Source: Metaphire vulgaris (Eukaryota > Annelida > Clitellata > Crassiclitellata > Megascolecidae). From it: DNA of 64,000 bases. The notes under the pieces were generated by a model, which was not told the origin of the DNA, did not search any database, and was given only the letters and a program-made list of their open reading frames with translations. The stretch covers positions 10,683,182 through 10,747,181 of the forward strand of contig CM030841.1 in the NCBI GenBank assembly GCA_018105865.1, given 5' to 3'. Within the stretch, counting starts at the first letter, position 1, and every line of letters begins with the position of its first letter. A program made the translations under genes and the position numbers. This document shows, piece after piece, positions 1 through 11,102 of this stretch.

Positions 1-264
1 ATAATCAAAAAATAGGAAATTTCATGGAATACTACTTATTACATCACCACCACATTTTGACACTCGATGAGTAAAAAAGGGAAAAATGGTCATCACCGCA
101 AAAAATAATAACCTTGTTATTGGGACCTGTCATTGATCTTTGGGGGGTCAAAAGTTTTTGACGTAATTATGTGGGGGGGGGTTAAGTGAAAGTTGATAGT
201 TGTTGACAAGGGGGAGGGGTCAAAAATTGCCCAAAAATTGTTGACATAATTAATGGACAGCCCC
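1..264 (+). mobile_element. Harbinger-like MITE, right part cut by window edge
   Basis: The right end reads AATTAATGGACAGCCCC and is followed by TTA. The same element occurs complete at 47417-47818 and 59471-59895, with terminal inverted repeats starting GGGGCTGTCCATTAATTA. The 59471 copy is flanked by TAA on both sides, which fits the 3-bp TWA target duplication of PIF/Harbinger elements. There is no coding capacity. The superfamily assignment is inference from termini and target site only. Confidence 0.75.
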
Positions 265-537
265 TTACAGGAATGGAAAGACTGCTGCTCGCCAAAGTGA
301 CAGAAAGGTAATTGAAACATTTTGGACATAGGCTGTAGCACCACAGGGAAACAACATAGAAAAGTTCATAATGTTAGAGGTGACAGAAGGAAAGAGAAGC
401 AGAGGAAGACCAAGAACGACCTGGATGAAGAACATCACAGAAAAGACCTTTATGAAGCACATCAAGCTGCATAAGACAGGACTTTGTGGAGGCAGTTAAC
501 CCATGTCAGCGCCCAGCACCAGTGTGACGGAGTGACA

Positions 538-560
538 GGATGATGATGATGATGATGATG

Positions 561-646
<86 letters not shown>
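538..646. repeat. (TGA)n then (TAA)n microsatellite
   Basis: About 24 bp of TGA units run into about 85 bp of TAA units. Read on the minus strand, the array directly follows the LINE-like 3' end at 647-715, so it is probably that element's simple-repeat tail. Confidence 0.95.
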
Positions 647-647
<1 letters not shown>

Positions 648-715
648 CACTTCTATAGCACCAGTTCTAATACCCAAGGTATCAATCGATGGTACTTCAA
701 AATCAATCCGCAAAA
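647..715 (-). mobile_element. LINE-like 3' end with (ATT)n tail
   Basis: On the minus strand the sequence contains GTACCATCGATTGATACC and then GGTGCTATAGAAGTGCATT, followed by (ATT)n. The same block lies on the plus strand at 29505-29580, where it is followed by (AAT)n. A GGTGCTATA(G/A)AAGT end followed by a simple repeat is the usual look of CR1/L2-like LINE 3' ends. Only the 3' end is recognisable. Confidence 0.6.
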
Positions 716-775
716 GATCCAGGTCATTCAAGAGATCAGTCAGAGGGAGAGAGGGAGAGAGGGAGAGTAGAGGGA

Positions 776-860
776 GACATAATCCCCCATTTGTTTACTC
801 TATGGACTTTGACTATAATCATTACCCACACCGTAAACCAGACACACTAAACACTAACCC
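776..860 (+). mobile_element. Fragment of the GGACATAATCCCC transposon
   Basis: This is a near-identical copy of the interior of the 2194-2519 element (GACATAATCCCCC, TTTGTTTACTCTATGGA, CATTACCCACACCGTAAACC, AGACACACTAAACACTAA). Homology stops where the copy runs into the (GAT)n array at 864, so the microsatellite appears to have grown out of transposon sequence. Confidence 0.75.
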
Positions 861-863
861 TAA

Positions 864-889
864 TGATGATGATGATGGTGATGATAAAG

Positions 890-941
<52 letters not shown>
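864..941. repeat. (GAT)n microsatellite
   Basis: Interrupted GAT units. The Asp-rich reading frame across this stretch is a by-product of the repeat. Confidence 0.95.
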
Positions 942-942
<1 letters not shown>

Positions 943-974
943 TTATATTACTGTACATTAAAGAATCTAGGAGA

Positions 975-1030
975 GGAGATGCAGCCGGTACATTGTTCTG
1001 GGGTCCATGGAGCACAAAGGGGGCCCATAA
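975..1030 (+). repeat. Dispersed repeat, copy 1 (pair with 56518-56560)
   Basis: The stretch GCAGCCGGTACATTGTTCTG followed by GGGTCCATGGAGCACAAAGG recurs with few changes at 56518-56560. The class is unknown. The remaining sequence from 1031 to 1795 shows no gene or clear repeat. Confidence 0.5.
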
Positions 1031-1795
1031 ACTTTACAAAATTCCACAAATTCAAATTTCTAAAAAAGAAAAACAATATTGAATTTTCATGTACACGCTT
1101 TGTGTGTATATAAGAAAATTCAATATGCAAACCGCCTTGGCATAACCTTATACGTGCATACGTATCGAACTTTGTATTAGGAACTAAATAGATTCTTTGC
1201 ACCTGGGTCTGGGCTTTCCCTCTTCGGCCCAGATCAATGGCACTCGAAATCCTTTCGCAAAATAACTAGTCATTGTTGAAAAGCGCACATATCCCGACCT
1301 TATAGAAACTAGAACGAACGCCTAAGAAGCAGCAGCTGGTTGAACCGAGAGACAGTAACGCTCTGCGGAGTAGACGACGGCTCGAACGGATAGCAAAAGC
1401 AGATCCTAATGGGGATTAACTGAAAGCAGTTATACTGGAGACGAAAATGTCTCTATAGATCGTCGCCACATGAATGGGTTGTTGTTGTTGTTGTCAACGC
1501 GCAGAGCTGTAGCTTTCAATAACGTTGCTAGGTCCAACGAATCTTATCGCAGCTGCACCAAAACACGCGGTAGAATTATTTCTGAGACAGATCAGCGGAG
1601 TGAATGTTACGGAGAGCTGTATCAATTAAGTTGGCTCATCCATCTTAGAGTTGGGTGGTCCATCTTGTCATGGTGAAATTTTTTCATGGGATTGGCTACA
1701 CTGTTGTCTTACTTTTCTTTTTGGCTTATAAATTAAGCAAAAATAACGAATAATACAAGTAATACTTTATACTGCAGTTATAGTTGATTTATACC

Positions 1796-1973
1796 CAGAG
1801 ATGTAGCAAGTACAAAATACTTTAAGTACAAGTACCTGGCCTCCAAGTGCAAGTACAAGTACATGCATTCCAACAACTTTGAGTACAAGCACAAGTACCT
1901 GGTCTCCAAGTACAAGTACATGCATTCCAAAAACTTCGAGTACAAGTACCAACTTCCAAGTACTACATCTCTG
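1796..1973 (+). mobile_element. hAT-like MITE with minisatellite interior
   Basis: The termini are CAGAGATGTAG and CTACATCTCTG, flanked on both sides by the 8-bp duplication TTTATACC (1788-1795 and 1974-1981). The interior is a tandem array of a roughly 50-bp unit built from AAGTACAAGTAC plus CATGCATTCCAA. An 8-bp duplication with CAG/CTG termini is typical of hAT transposons. Confidence 0.85.
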
Positions 1974-2193
1974 TTTATACCTGTAGTATAATTATTGGTT
2001 TGAGTCTTGGCAATGTTGAATATGATTATTGTGATGTCAATATTATGATAATAATTATCTATTATCGTTGTATTGTTGTATATTAATCTACTAATTATCC
2101 GTAATAATTACAGTATAATGCGGTCTAAAATCGACCAAATATTATGCCAGCGTTTGTCTAACAATGAAACAGACAAATTCAGTTTGACTTCCA

Positions 2194-2519
2194 CGATTGT
2201 AGGACATTCTTCCTCTGGACATAATCCCCGGACATTATCCCCCCCGGTACACCCTTTGAAATGACAATGCCGGACATAATCCCCCCTTTGTTTACTCTAT
2301 GGATATCGATAAGACTATAATCATTACCCACACCGTAAACCAGACACACTAAACACTAAACCTAAACGATACTGACGGCAGCCATGGCATCAGATAACCG
2401 ATAAGTACCTTTTAAAGTTAAGATTTATTACTTCTTTGCCGGGGGGATATGTCTTGGGGGATAATGTCCGGGGGGATAATGTCCGGGGAATTATGTCCAG
2501 GGGAGAATGTCCGTATAAC
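2194..2519. mobile_element. MITE with ~50-bp TIRs (GGACATAATCCCC type)
   Basis: It is flanked by the perfect 8-bp duplication GACTTCCA (2186-2193 and 2520-2527). Long inverted repeats are built of GGACATTCT, GGACATAAT and GGACATTATCCCCCC blocks. The interior matches the fragment at 776-860. It is non-coding. The superfamily is not certain, though the 8-bp duplication allows hAT-like. The 2528-2940 flank has one 105-codon frame without recognisable homology. Confidence 0.8.
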
Positions 2520-2940
2520 GACTTCCATCAACAAAACGGAAATTGACGAATCTGACCATCAATAGGACAAACAGCGCGACTTCGTTCCGTCTATATCGTT
2601 CTCGGAAAACTGTCGGTGCAGACGTTCGTTTTCCCGAACATAAGAACGAACCTTTTCTTCGCCGATTAAGAAGACTTTGCGGTGATGCTTTTCATTTCTG
2701 GTCCATTGAACTGGAAGACGGCATCGAATACGCACGACCAGTTAATCGGAAAAGAACCGAGTCTCAACAAACGGCAGAATGCATTATTATTTTAGAGATC
2801 TTTAAAGAAAAACCATTCATTGAAAGTTATGCGCATCGTTATCAATGCATAATAACCTGACTCGGGGCCTGAATTAGTTGAATCAGTTGGCTGACATAAT
2901 CTCGAAGAAACGAATTGTGAACTTAGCATGATTTACATGT

Positions 2941-3052
2941 AAAGTGGCTTAGAAAGCATTACTGCCTGTGTGAAAGCCACTAGGGCACTATCGGGGCTTG
3001 AATCCGCTCCGTCAGCCTGACGCTCCAGCACGTAACCCACTCTGCCATCTTA
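2941..3052 (-). mobile_element. tRNA-derived SINE (copy 1)
   Basis: The minus strand reads GGCAGAGTGGGTTACGTGC (box A-like) and then GGATTCAAGCCCCG (box B-like), followed by a shared tail CCTAGTGGCTTTCACAC and TTCTAAGCCACTTT. A second copy with the same order lies at 52190-52300 on the plus strand. A tRNA-like head joined to a common unrelated tail indicates a SINE, not a tRNA gene. Confidence 0.75.
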
Positions 3053-3067
3053 CGCCGAACATTTCGG

Positions 3068-3291
3068 CAGAGGCGTAGCGTGCCAATGGCTATTGTGGAT
3101 TTAGCCATGGGCGGCACACATGACGGGGGCGGCAAATTTCGGGAGCGACGACCTTTTTTGCTTGTCAGAGGATTTTGAGTGGAGGCGGCAAACTTTACAA
3201 GGGGCGGCAAATTATTTAAAATTGACAAATTGACAAATTGGAAGCGACGACATGGGCCACATGGGCGGCATGAGTGCACGCTACGCCTCTG
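3068..3291. mobile_element. hAT-like MITE (CAGAGGCGTAGCGTGCC termini)
   Basis: The termini CAGAGGCGTAGCGTGCC and GTGCACGCTACGCCTCTG are inverted. The interior contains repeated GGGCGGCAAA words and the motif GACGACCTTTTTTGCTTGTCAG at 3147-3168. I could not find a clean target duplication. Sequence from 3292 to 4498 shows no clear gene; a 109-codon frame at 3936-4265 (-) has no homology I recognise. Confidence 0.65.
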
Positions 3292-4498
3292 GCGCCAAAC
3301 ACCCTAGATCCGCCTCTGAATTATGAATGCATTTTGAGCGGCGGATTAGCCATGAGCCATAGGCGGCAAAGGTTCACGCTATACGTCACTGCATTTCGGA
3401 ACAAATCATGACTCCGAAATGAAAACGTAGCTTCAGAGATGCCAATGGTTCACTCACTCAAAACGACCCGTGACCTCTGAACCCTTGACCCATGCTTTCC
3501 ATCAAGTATTGATGACCCATTTGACCCTTGACCCATTATCTATTAACCCATTGCCGTCTCTGCGTAGCTTCACTGAACGTAATATAAGTAAAGGCGATTT
3601 CAGCCCTCACCTGAAAAGCACAGATTAACGCCCCATAAACACAAATAAATATGCAGGTAGAGGTAGTCCCGTAGAGGTAGTCCCGTACTCGAACGAGCGT
3701 AGGGTCCGGCGCTGATCTCCGTGTTCTATGGCAAGCAGCGACGCATGTGGCTTACACCATTAATCTAGATTAGGTTGCCATTACTCTCTCTAGACCTGCG
3801 TTTTACCTTCGCAGCTTAGTAAAATAGCGTCTCCGGACTTCCGTTTCTCGACGCCTCTGAGTGTATGGCCGGTGTTTTCGAACGTCGACAATATCGTCAC
3901 AGCAGCGAGAGAGAGGAAAGCACATAGGCCTGTCATCAATCCGAGGAAGATGTCTGCAGGAAACGAGACTGATTTCGGTCTCCATCCGTCAGCGAGAGAC
4001 CTTCATTTGCTGCACAGAGTCGGAGTAGGCTGTTTGTCAACGTCAGAAGGCGACACGGGACTCGCTCCATCTTGTCCCTTCTCAGGCAGATGTCAGTAAT
4101 TTTCGCCGAAACGAAAAAGGCAAGAGACCCCGCAATGAGTTCGGCGACTTCTACGAACGATCCAGCAATAACAAGACAGGCAAAGCAAAAGTCAGCGGCG
4201 ACAGAACGGCAATAATTTCCACCGCAAAATCCTCGATTAAGAAGACCAATATTCGCTATAGGCATTATAGGTCTTTGAATATTTTAATCGTTAAGTGGTC
4301 ATATACGAAAACCTGAAGCATACCGTATTCGCACCTTTATCGCGCAAAAACGACTGATTTTCAATCAATATAAAATTAATGTAAACGTATATTAAGCAGA
4401 CGCATTTAGTTCGGAAACTATAGCGCTATAGTTTCTCAACATTAGAAAGATAGTCTACGTATGCGTTTTCTGTGTCTGTAAATTCAATTATGCTCTGG

Positions 4499-4780
4499 CA
4501 GTGGCGTAGCCAAGGTGGTTTGGGGTTAAACCCCCTTGGCTGTTCGGCCAAAATTTTTATTGCGTATACAGTTGCACGCGCTCATATACACCTATATAAT
4601 TCACTTAAAACAATAGTTGACGACCTTTTTTGCTTTGCAGGATTTTTTCTGTGTTGGGAATTACGAAGATGATAACCTGCTTTTTTGGTTGTCAGAATTT
4701 TCCGAAGTTGGTAACCATGTTGATGGGAACCATACCCCCCGCCCGTCCCCCTATTTCGCAAAATCCTGGCTACGCCACTG
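4499..4780. mobile_element. hAT-like MITE (CAGTGGCGTAGCC type)
   Basis: The left terminus is CAGTGGCGTAGCCAAGG and the right is CCTGGCTACGCCACTG. The flanks TGCTCTGG and CGCTCCGG agree at 6 of 8 positions, a decayed duplication. It contains GACGACCTTTTTTGCTTTGCAGG. It is non-coding. Confidence 0.8.
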
Positions 4781-5455
4781 CGCTCCGGAGAAAGAGAAGA
4801 AGAAGAGGACCGACGTAAAATTTCACTCCGTCGGTTTACATGTACCAGACTACAGTAATATAGACGACTCGCCATTAATCCTGCTGCGACCGTAAAAGCG
4901 GCCGAGCAGAGTCTTAATTAATAAAGAGACCAATCGATAACGGTTTGAGCATACGTACACCGAGAGAGAGAGATAATTACGCTGTAGCTGGGTGCGCCCG
5001 CAGTTGACACGAAATTTCCAGTTGCCAGCTTACGGTCGCCGCACTGTCTCGGATATTAAAGTGGACGGCTTACATGCAGAGAGCGCTCTCTCACTCCAAT
5101 CATCTGTAGGTCTGTATACGGCTTAGAGATTTGGACCTAATGTATGCAACACCTGCGTATCTGATGGCAGTTTTAGCCTTGCGATGAAAGTCGATGAATT
5201 GGTTTAAGACGATTAGCGCAAGGTGTGTTTTTTTGCAATGAAATAGATGGCGGAGCTACAAAAATGATATCAATATTATTTAGACTTCGGATGCGAGATA
5301 TTAACAGCACAGTAAGGCACATTTCAAAAAGAACTGAACGTTATATATCTAAGGCTTCTAAGCTCTTAAAAATATAATGTAGGTGCTTATTGCAAGTTGT
5401 TAATTCGACTTTTAAACGGGTCAACATTTTAATTAATATGCATACTGTATATAGT

Positions 5456-5732
5456 CAGGGCCATCTTTAGAACTTTGGGCGCCCTAGGCAGATTTTCATT
5501 TTCGGAAATTTTCGCCCATTCACATCACATACGGAAAAAGTCTGACGAGCAAAAAAGCTTGTCGGCTCCCCAAAAAAGTCACACAAAAAGCTTCTCAGCT
5601 CCCCGAAATAACCTGACGAGCAAAAGAACGTTATTCGCTCATAAAAAATTTTCATCTCCGTTTTATTTCGCCCCTACAAAATTTTTCGCCCCTAGGCAGT
5701 GCCTAAACTGCCTAATGGTTAAGGTGGCCCTG
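5456..5732. mobile_element. hAT-like MITE (CAGGGCCATCTTTA termini)
   Basis: It is flanked by the perfect 8-bp duplication TATATAGT (5448-5455 and 5733-5740). The termini are CAGGGCCATCTTTA and TAAGGTGGCCCTG. The interior carries GCCCCTAGGCAG words and CTGACGAGCAAAAAAGC, the inverted form of the recurrent motif. Sequence 5741-6817 is anonymous, apart from an (AATT)n run at 6298-6322 and a half-MITE at 6180-6450. Confidence 0.88.
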
Positions 5733-6817
5733 TATATAGTTCATTTTAAGGCATAGATCAATCGGCTTCCGAGTGTGACTGATCTCAAATGAAGCATCCT
5801 TCAACTAACAAGGACTTTATCTGTTTAGAATTTAAGTCTTTTAAGAACAAATACATTCGACCAATATGCGTCGTCATTCGTGGTGCGAAATCGTCTTACT
5901 GCGAATAGAACTGGTAATAAATTTTAAATATAAAATATTAATCTATATGACGCATGCCTAAAAGTTAAACCCTACTGGCACCGAATAAAATGTAGGCTCA
6001 ATTTCGAGGATCCAACGTTCTGTTAAAATAGCAAATCAAACGGAAGAAAGGCAATGTTAACGTCTCTTTTGCATTCAACAGCGAAAAACGACTGGAAGAG
6101 AGAACAAATATTGATATAGCTTTGTCTGCGTTTCCTTAAGTGGCATGCCTACTGGATGAAGTAGCTATCGACCCCCCCGTGGCGTACTCAAGGGAGGGGG
6201 CGAAGGGAGCCTCTTAGGGAGGCGGTCCTCTCCGGGCGGTACAAGAAGGGGACGGCAGTTATTCATATTAGGTTACTTTCGCTTTATTCATCTTCAATTA
6301 ATTAATTAATTAATTAATTAATAATTAAGTAATCATTCTAAGGATTTCGGTCACGTTTACTGATGAACAAATCGGAACAACGAAGGGTTGATATTGGGGG
6401 CAACTCCATGACAACGCCCCCTTGTGTCAAAATGCCAAGCACGCCACTGCGTTGAACCAGCTGCACCGTGTCATCTGAGACGAAACGACCTAGCTCCTCG
6501 GGAAACGGAAGACGAAGAAGTGAATTCGATTTCATCTCTCATCTGACGCCGAACGACTGTGACCGTGGAGAGAAACCTTGCTGCTGCCGCGCCGCCATGC
6601 ATGCATGCGCCACCGAAATTGACGGCGTTCTTTCGTGAAGAGATTTAACTATGACGGTCGAAGACGCTTTTAAATCAGCCGAGCGCCCTCTAGCGCCGCG
6701 GCGCTTCCACGCGGGGAAAGTTCGCTCGGCGAACGGATATCTCTGAGTGTCATGACGCTGTTTTGTCGATTTATTCGTGTTTGGCGTGCAATGAGGAGAA
6801 ACGTCTAGTCATCGAAT

Positions 6818-7004
6818 CAGTGGCGGCTCCAGGATTTGGCAAGTTGGAGGGGGCGTTGGGGTGGCAACTTCTAATAATGGGGGGGGCAAACATTTGTTGT
6901 TAGGTATGTAGTATTAAGTATAGGGTCCCAACAGGGAGGCCACTGGGGGGCAGGCACTCGATAGGGGGCATGTGCCCCCTGACCCACCTGTGGAGCCGCC
7001 ACTG
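6818..7004. mobile_element. hAT-like MITE (CAGTGGCGGCTC family, copy 1)
   Basis: The termini are CAGTGGCGGCTCC and GGAGCCGCCACTG, with a perfect 8-bp duplication CATCGAAT (6810-6817 and 7005-7012). Further copies lie at 17369-17560, 24110-24298, 31138-31329 and, inverted, 51994-52152. The family is about 190 bp, non-coding and G/C-homopolymer rich. Confidence 0.92.
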
Positions 7005-7115
7005 CATCGAATTGCGTTCGAAATGCGGCTGCATGCAGCGTATAGAAAGGCAAAGACAGACACGGCAATAGAAGGCAGCTATGCTGTTTCAGATGCGGCC
7101 CCCATTCCTGTATAG

Positions 7116-7205
7116 CAGTGGTAATCAAACTGGGGCCCGCGGTCCCACAGGCGACCGCCAAGCGGCGTCAGGAGGACCGTAAAGGGATTGTTTTCTCAAG
7201 ATATC
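7116..7205 (-). mobile_element. Charlie-like hAT terminus fragment
   Basis: It begins CAGTGGTAATCAAACTGGGG. Read on the minus strand it matches 39405-39490 (AGATATCTTGAGAAA, CTTTTACGGTCC, GACCGCGG). A third fragment lies at 34355-34465. The CAGTGGTTCTCAAACTGGGG-like end is the classic end of Charlie-type hAT elements. Confidence 0.65.
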
Positions 7206-7418
7206 TCCCCAGCCTCCGTGGCTACGCCACTGTTACGAGACAAAAATTGTCCGAAAACTGTCTTAATTTCAGAGTGTAGCCAAGGTACAGTCTGCCATTG
7301 ACTTTTAACAGCTGTAGAAATAAACGAGTCAAGTTGTAATTCGGCTCATACAGCAACTCATGAGCTCCGCACACGATGAGCAGTGCCAGCCGATGTCAAT
7401 ATGCGACAAATTAATTAA

Positions 7419-7490
7419 CCCCTTAACTGTGTATTTAACTGTAACTCAATGCAAAATGGACGGATATGTCCGGGATCCCCAGTTAAGGGG
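7419..7490. mobile_element. Very short piggyBac-like MITE
   Basis: Termini CCCCTTAACTG and CAGTTAAGGGG are perfectly inverted and flanked on both sides by TTAA, the piggyBac target site. The element is only 72 bp. A chance palindrome is possible, but the 15-bp perfect arms including TTAA make it unlikely. Confidence 0.6.
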
Positions 7491-7519
7491 TTAAGATTAA
7501 TTGATATTATAGAAACACA

Positions 7520-7813
7520 CAGGACCGTTTTAAGGTCTTCGTAGGCCCTGGGCACTCTCATATTCGTAGGCCCTCCTCAACTTAAACCTCCGAGTTGCCA
7601 AAGAGCCGAAAAGTTTACACATTGTAACACTGCTCATGTGCTCATATTAATAGGCCCTAGATATTGTACTGTTTGTGACTGCTAGAGTTAAACGTTATTA
7701 AATTTCTATCTGCAAGACTGCAATTTCTGTCATATGTTTACTCCCTTCGTGTTTTCCATACTCATCTGACTTTCGAAGTGTGCCCACTGAGCCCAGTGGA
7801 TAAATCGGGCCTG
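7520..7813. mobile_element. hAT-like MITE (CAGGACCGTTTTA termini)
   Basis: It is flanked by the perfect 8-bp duplication GAAACACA (7512-7519 and 7814-7821). The left end is CAGGACCGTTTTA and the right end TAAATCGGGCCTG, related inverted repeats. It is non-coding. Confidence 0.82.
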
Positions 7814-8128
7814 GAAACACAATGACCTGCAGTGACTATTACATTATACCAGCTGAAACGGTAATATGGAATGAGCGACAATAGATGGTTAAATTTCAAT
7901 CATAAAGCAAAAAATACATTCCAACCAAACGAAAGCGCACCGATATTAAAATCCAGAATACATGAATTTATTATAATTAATTATTAGTGAGAGGTAGACT
8001 ATAAATTTTTCCAGCAGAGCAACGAAAATTTACAATTTAAAGCAAAATCAAACGCATCAGAATTTTAATGCTTCTAGTCTGCGTCGTAGACTCCCAGGAA
8101 GGCAAAGCAGGACACATTTCGCTACAAT

Positions 8129-8173
<45 letters not shown>

Positions 8174-8386
8174 CTCTCTCTCTCATACATACACATTACA
8201 CATATACGCCACAGCCGTCAAGACGGTTTACTTTGAAGCTAAGAAACGATACACAATTATTTGTTATGGATTTATTCTAATGAGAATGGAGCGGTGAAAA
8301 GACGTCAGTCGAGCGAATGATCCATAACAATCAGCTCTTACTGCAATCAACACAACCAACAGCACAGCATCTCAACAAGCTTCTGC

Positions 8387-8446
<60 letters not shown>

Positions 8447-8622
8447 GCGCAGTTTTCGAACAAATTGAGAAAAATCATCGTGTTCGTTGAATTTTCTCTC
8501 TCCCCCCCTCCTCCTCCTCCTCCTCCTCCTCCTCCTCCTCCTCCTCCCCCTTCCGATGATTCCCGACCGTTTCATTCGTCCGTGTTGCGTTCAATCAAAA
8601 TCTCTCTTTCTCTCTCTTTCTT

Positions 8623-8680
<58 letters not shown>
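8129..8680. repeat. Microsatellite cluster (CT, AT, CCT, CT)
   Basis: (CT)n at 8129-8184, (AT)n at 8388-8445, (CCT)n at 8509-8546 and (CT)n at 8600-8679. All long reading frames here are poly-Leu/Ser/Pro/Arg products of these repeats. Confidence 0.95.
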
Positions 8681-8681
<1 letters not shown>

Positions 8682-8952
8682 CAATCCGTCCACTCGTCCC
8701 TTCCTTCGATCCGTCGCTCAGTGATCCGAACCGAAGTTCTTTTTATGACGATAATCTGCAGCGTCGAGTATAGCGTCCGCAGTTCACCTGACGATTGCGG
8801 AAGAAGAAACCGCCTCCTCCGCCGCCTCTGCCTCCTCCTCCTCCTCCTCCTCCGCCGCCGTCTCTGCCGCCGCCTTGTGGTGCTGGTGCTATGCACCGAT
8901 GGTGCCAGTGCGAAGTGCGATCGCCGCCGCCGCTGCTGCTGCGGTCGGCGCT

Positions 8953-8966
8953 GTTGCCATGGCAAC
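8953..8966. promoter_or_regulatory. Perfect palindromic RFX X-box
   Basis: GTTGCCATGGCAAC matches the RFX-family consensus (two half sites GTTGCC/GGCAAC with 2-bp spacer) at every position. RFX factors drive ciliary and neuronal genes in animals. Binding here is not shown by the sequence alone. Confidence 0.7.
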
Positions 8967-9292
8967 TGAACGCCGAATCAAAGGTGCCGCGAACCTTCGA
9001 ATAAAGGCCTCGGTCAGACGCGCCCTCTGCTGATAATAACCCCCGCCGCCACCCCCACCACCACCACCACCACCACCGCAGCAGCAGCAGCAGCAGCAGA
9101 TCCAGTGCAGCTCTCAATTAGACGAATGGTCACTGCTCTACTGCGCGTCCACTCAAGCAACTACTGGCCGCGCTCAATTCGTACACGTGCTCGCATGCGC
9201 TACATAAATTTAAAAAACCATCTCTCTCTCTGTCTCTCTCTAATCAGCCATCGGTCAGTGTCACGTGACGACGCCCTGTTGACCGGCGGATC

Positions 9293-9321
9293 TGACGTCA
9301 CGTCGTCGTCGGGTGACGTCA
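9293..9321. promoter_or_regulatory. Two CRE palindromes, 21 bp apart
   Basis: TGACGTCA occurs at 9293-9300 and again at 9314-9321, two helical turns apart start to start. This is the full CREB/ATF site. A CACGTG E-box lies about 30 bp upstream. Confidence 0.65.
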
Positions 9322-10932
9322 GCGGAAGCTGCGTCGTCGTCGGTCGGTTGGGGAATTGAGAGACGGGCGAAATAAAGAAGGGCTCAGATGGGACTGAGGA
9401 GACGGGTGGGGTGGGAAGGGGGCGCTGGGTTTCAATGGCGGATGGAGTCACGTGCTCTGTTGTCGTGCTATGCGAATAGATTGGTCTTCAGTTGAGGCTC
9501 TCAAGACGGTTGGGACAGACGACGACGACGACGACGACAACAACAACGACTAAGATGACTACTACTACGACGACGACAATCAGACCTCCTGCGTTCCATT
9601 TCTGCTTTCCTCAGACTCGACAGTCAAAGTAGAAAGACGGAAGGAGGAGTCGGTTGCGAAGTTGGAGGCGGAGGAGGAGGAGGAGGATGGGTGGGGAGGG
9701 AGGAGACTTAGGAAGAGCATGACCTGCTGCAGCAGCTGCAGCAGATGCGGAGGTCGGTCGGTCGGCCGCTAGGGGGCGCTGCTAGGAGCAGACGAAGGGA
9801 AGAGCGACCTCTGACGTCGGTGACTCCCGCTTCGAGCGTCGAGCGGAGCAGCCGAGACCGAGCAACGAGAGGTCGGAGCGGAGATCGGGCATCGGATGAT
9901 CGCGTCTTCTTTACCAATGCAATGACACGAAGAAGCGAAGCATACGGAAGAGGAGGAGGAGGAGGAGGAGGAAGAGGAGGAGGAAGAGGAGTAGTAGTAG
10001 GAGGAAAATGAAAAGAAGAAGAAGAAGAGGAAGAAGAAGAAAACGAAATGAAACCGAAGTGACTGGAACCAGAAGACGAATGCGACTATAGAAAAAAAAC
10101 CGAATCTTCATTCCTATTTCTGGATTTATTTCTGTGTCCAAAAGTTGCCTTCTCCGCCCTCCGAGTCGTAGCTCGAGCGATAAATTGCGTGAAAATTCAG
10201 CTGCTTTGTCTTATTTGATTTATTATTTCTATCAAATCGATTAACAGTTGAGATGATGAAACGTGCTGCGTCGACTCGGATACGCAGAAACAGATACAAC
10301 CAGCAGTCCATTTCGAAGCTGGTCTTGCCTCTACTCGAAGGTAAATGCCGTATCTGACTGCTTCATCTAATTCTCAAAAATCCTATTTTAATCTATAATA
10401 TAATTTATTATATAATATAATAATATATTAGTTCGGTACTAGGTTTAATAATAATACAGTATAATAATATATAATGTAATAATATAATAAAAATATATTA
10501 TAATCTATTATAGGTCCAGGGCAGAGCTATATTATAATATAGACTTTACGTTCTGAAATTCATTATCCTAAATCCATTCTGCCCGCTTTGCGGCTATATT
10601 CTTAATTAGCAAACGACGTTAGAAAACTAGCGTGCAGAGGGGGCAGGTGGGGCGGTGGCCTTTGGCGCCGACCAAATCGACTCGACGTCCTCTTTCTCGT
10701 CGACCATTAGATGGGGGGCGTCAAAATTAACTCGGCGACCTTTTTTTGCTCGTCAACCATTTTTTTTATCGATCGACTTGGCCCAGGGCGCCCACCACTC
10801 TTTGCGCACCACTGCTTCAGAAAAAGCAAAAATCCGACAGCTGAAGTAATTCACAGGATATCAGCGCTTCTTTCTTGATTGCTTCTATGGCGCCACAGAC
10901 ATAGCATGCGATGTTTCTCTGCTGGTCTCACT

Positions 10933-11102
10933 CAGGGTTTAATCTAGGCCGTTTCCGGGGGGATTGCCCTTTCCCCCACCCGGAAATTTCAAATTCCCCC
11001 CGGAAATTTTGGCATATTACATCAACTAACAGCAGCCCCTATCAGAATTCCCCCCGGCTTTGTCAGTTCCCCCCGGAGTCCAGGAGTCTAGACTAAACAC
11101 TG
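10933..11102. mobile_element. hAT-like MITE (CAGGGTTTAATCTAG termini)
   Basis: The termini are CAGGGTTTAATCTAGG and CTAGACTAAACACTG. The flanks GTCTCACT and GTCTCACC agree at 7 of 8. The 28628-28830 element is the inverted relative of this one. Sequence 9951-10932 and 11103-12460 shows AT-rich anonymous DNA and a GAT/GAC-rich stretch at 12055-12185. Confidence 0.85.

Larger units (their letters stand above)
8690..9950 (+). promoter_or_regulatory. CpG-rich candidate promoter region
   Basis: Unlike its AT-rich surroundings, this stretch is dense in CG dinucleotides. It carries a palindromic RFX X-box (8953-8966), two full CREs (9293-9300, 9314-9321), E-boxes CACGTG at 9262 and 9449, and a half-conserved CRE at 9812. 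No coding exon is recognisable: reading frames in several phases overlap and are low complexity. It could hold the transcription start of the calcium channel gene or of another transcript, in either direction. That role is inference; the sequence shows only composition and motifs. Confidence 0.5.

Noticed and set aside
8487..9117. Several frames rich in Leu, Pro and Arg
   Set aside because: Repeat-driven; no conserved domain, no consistent splice sites.
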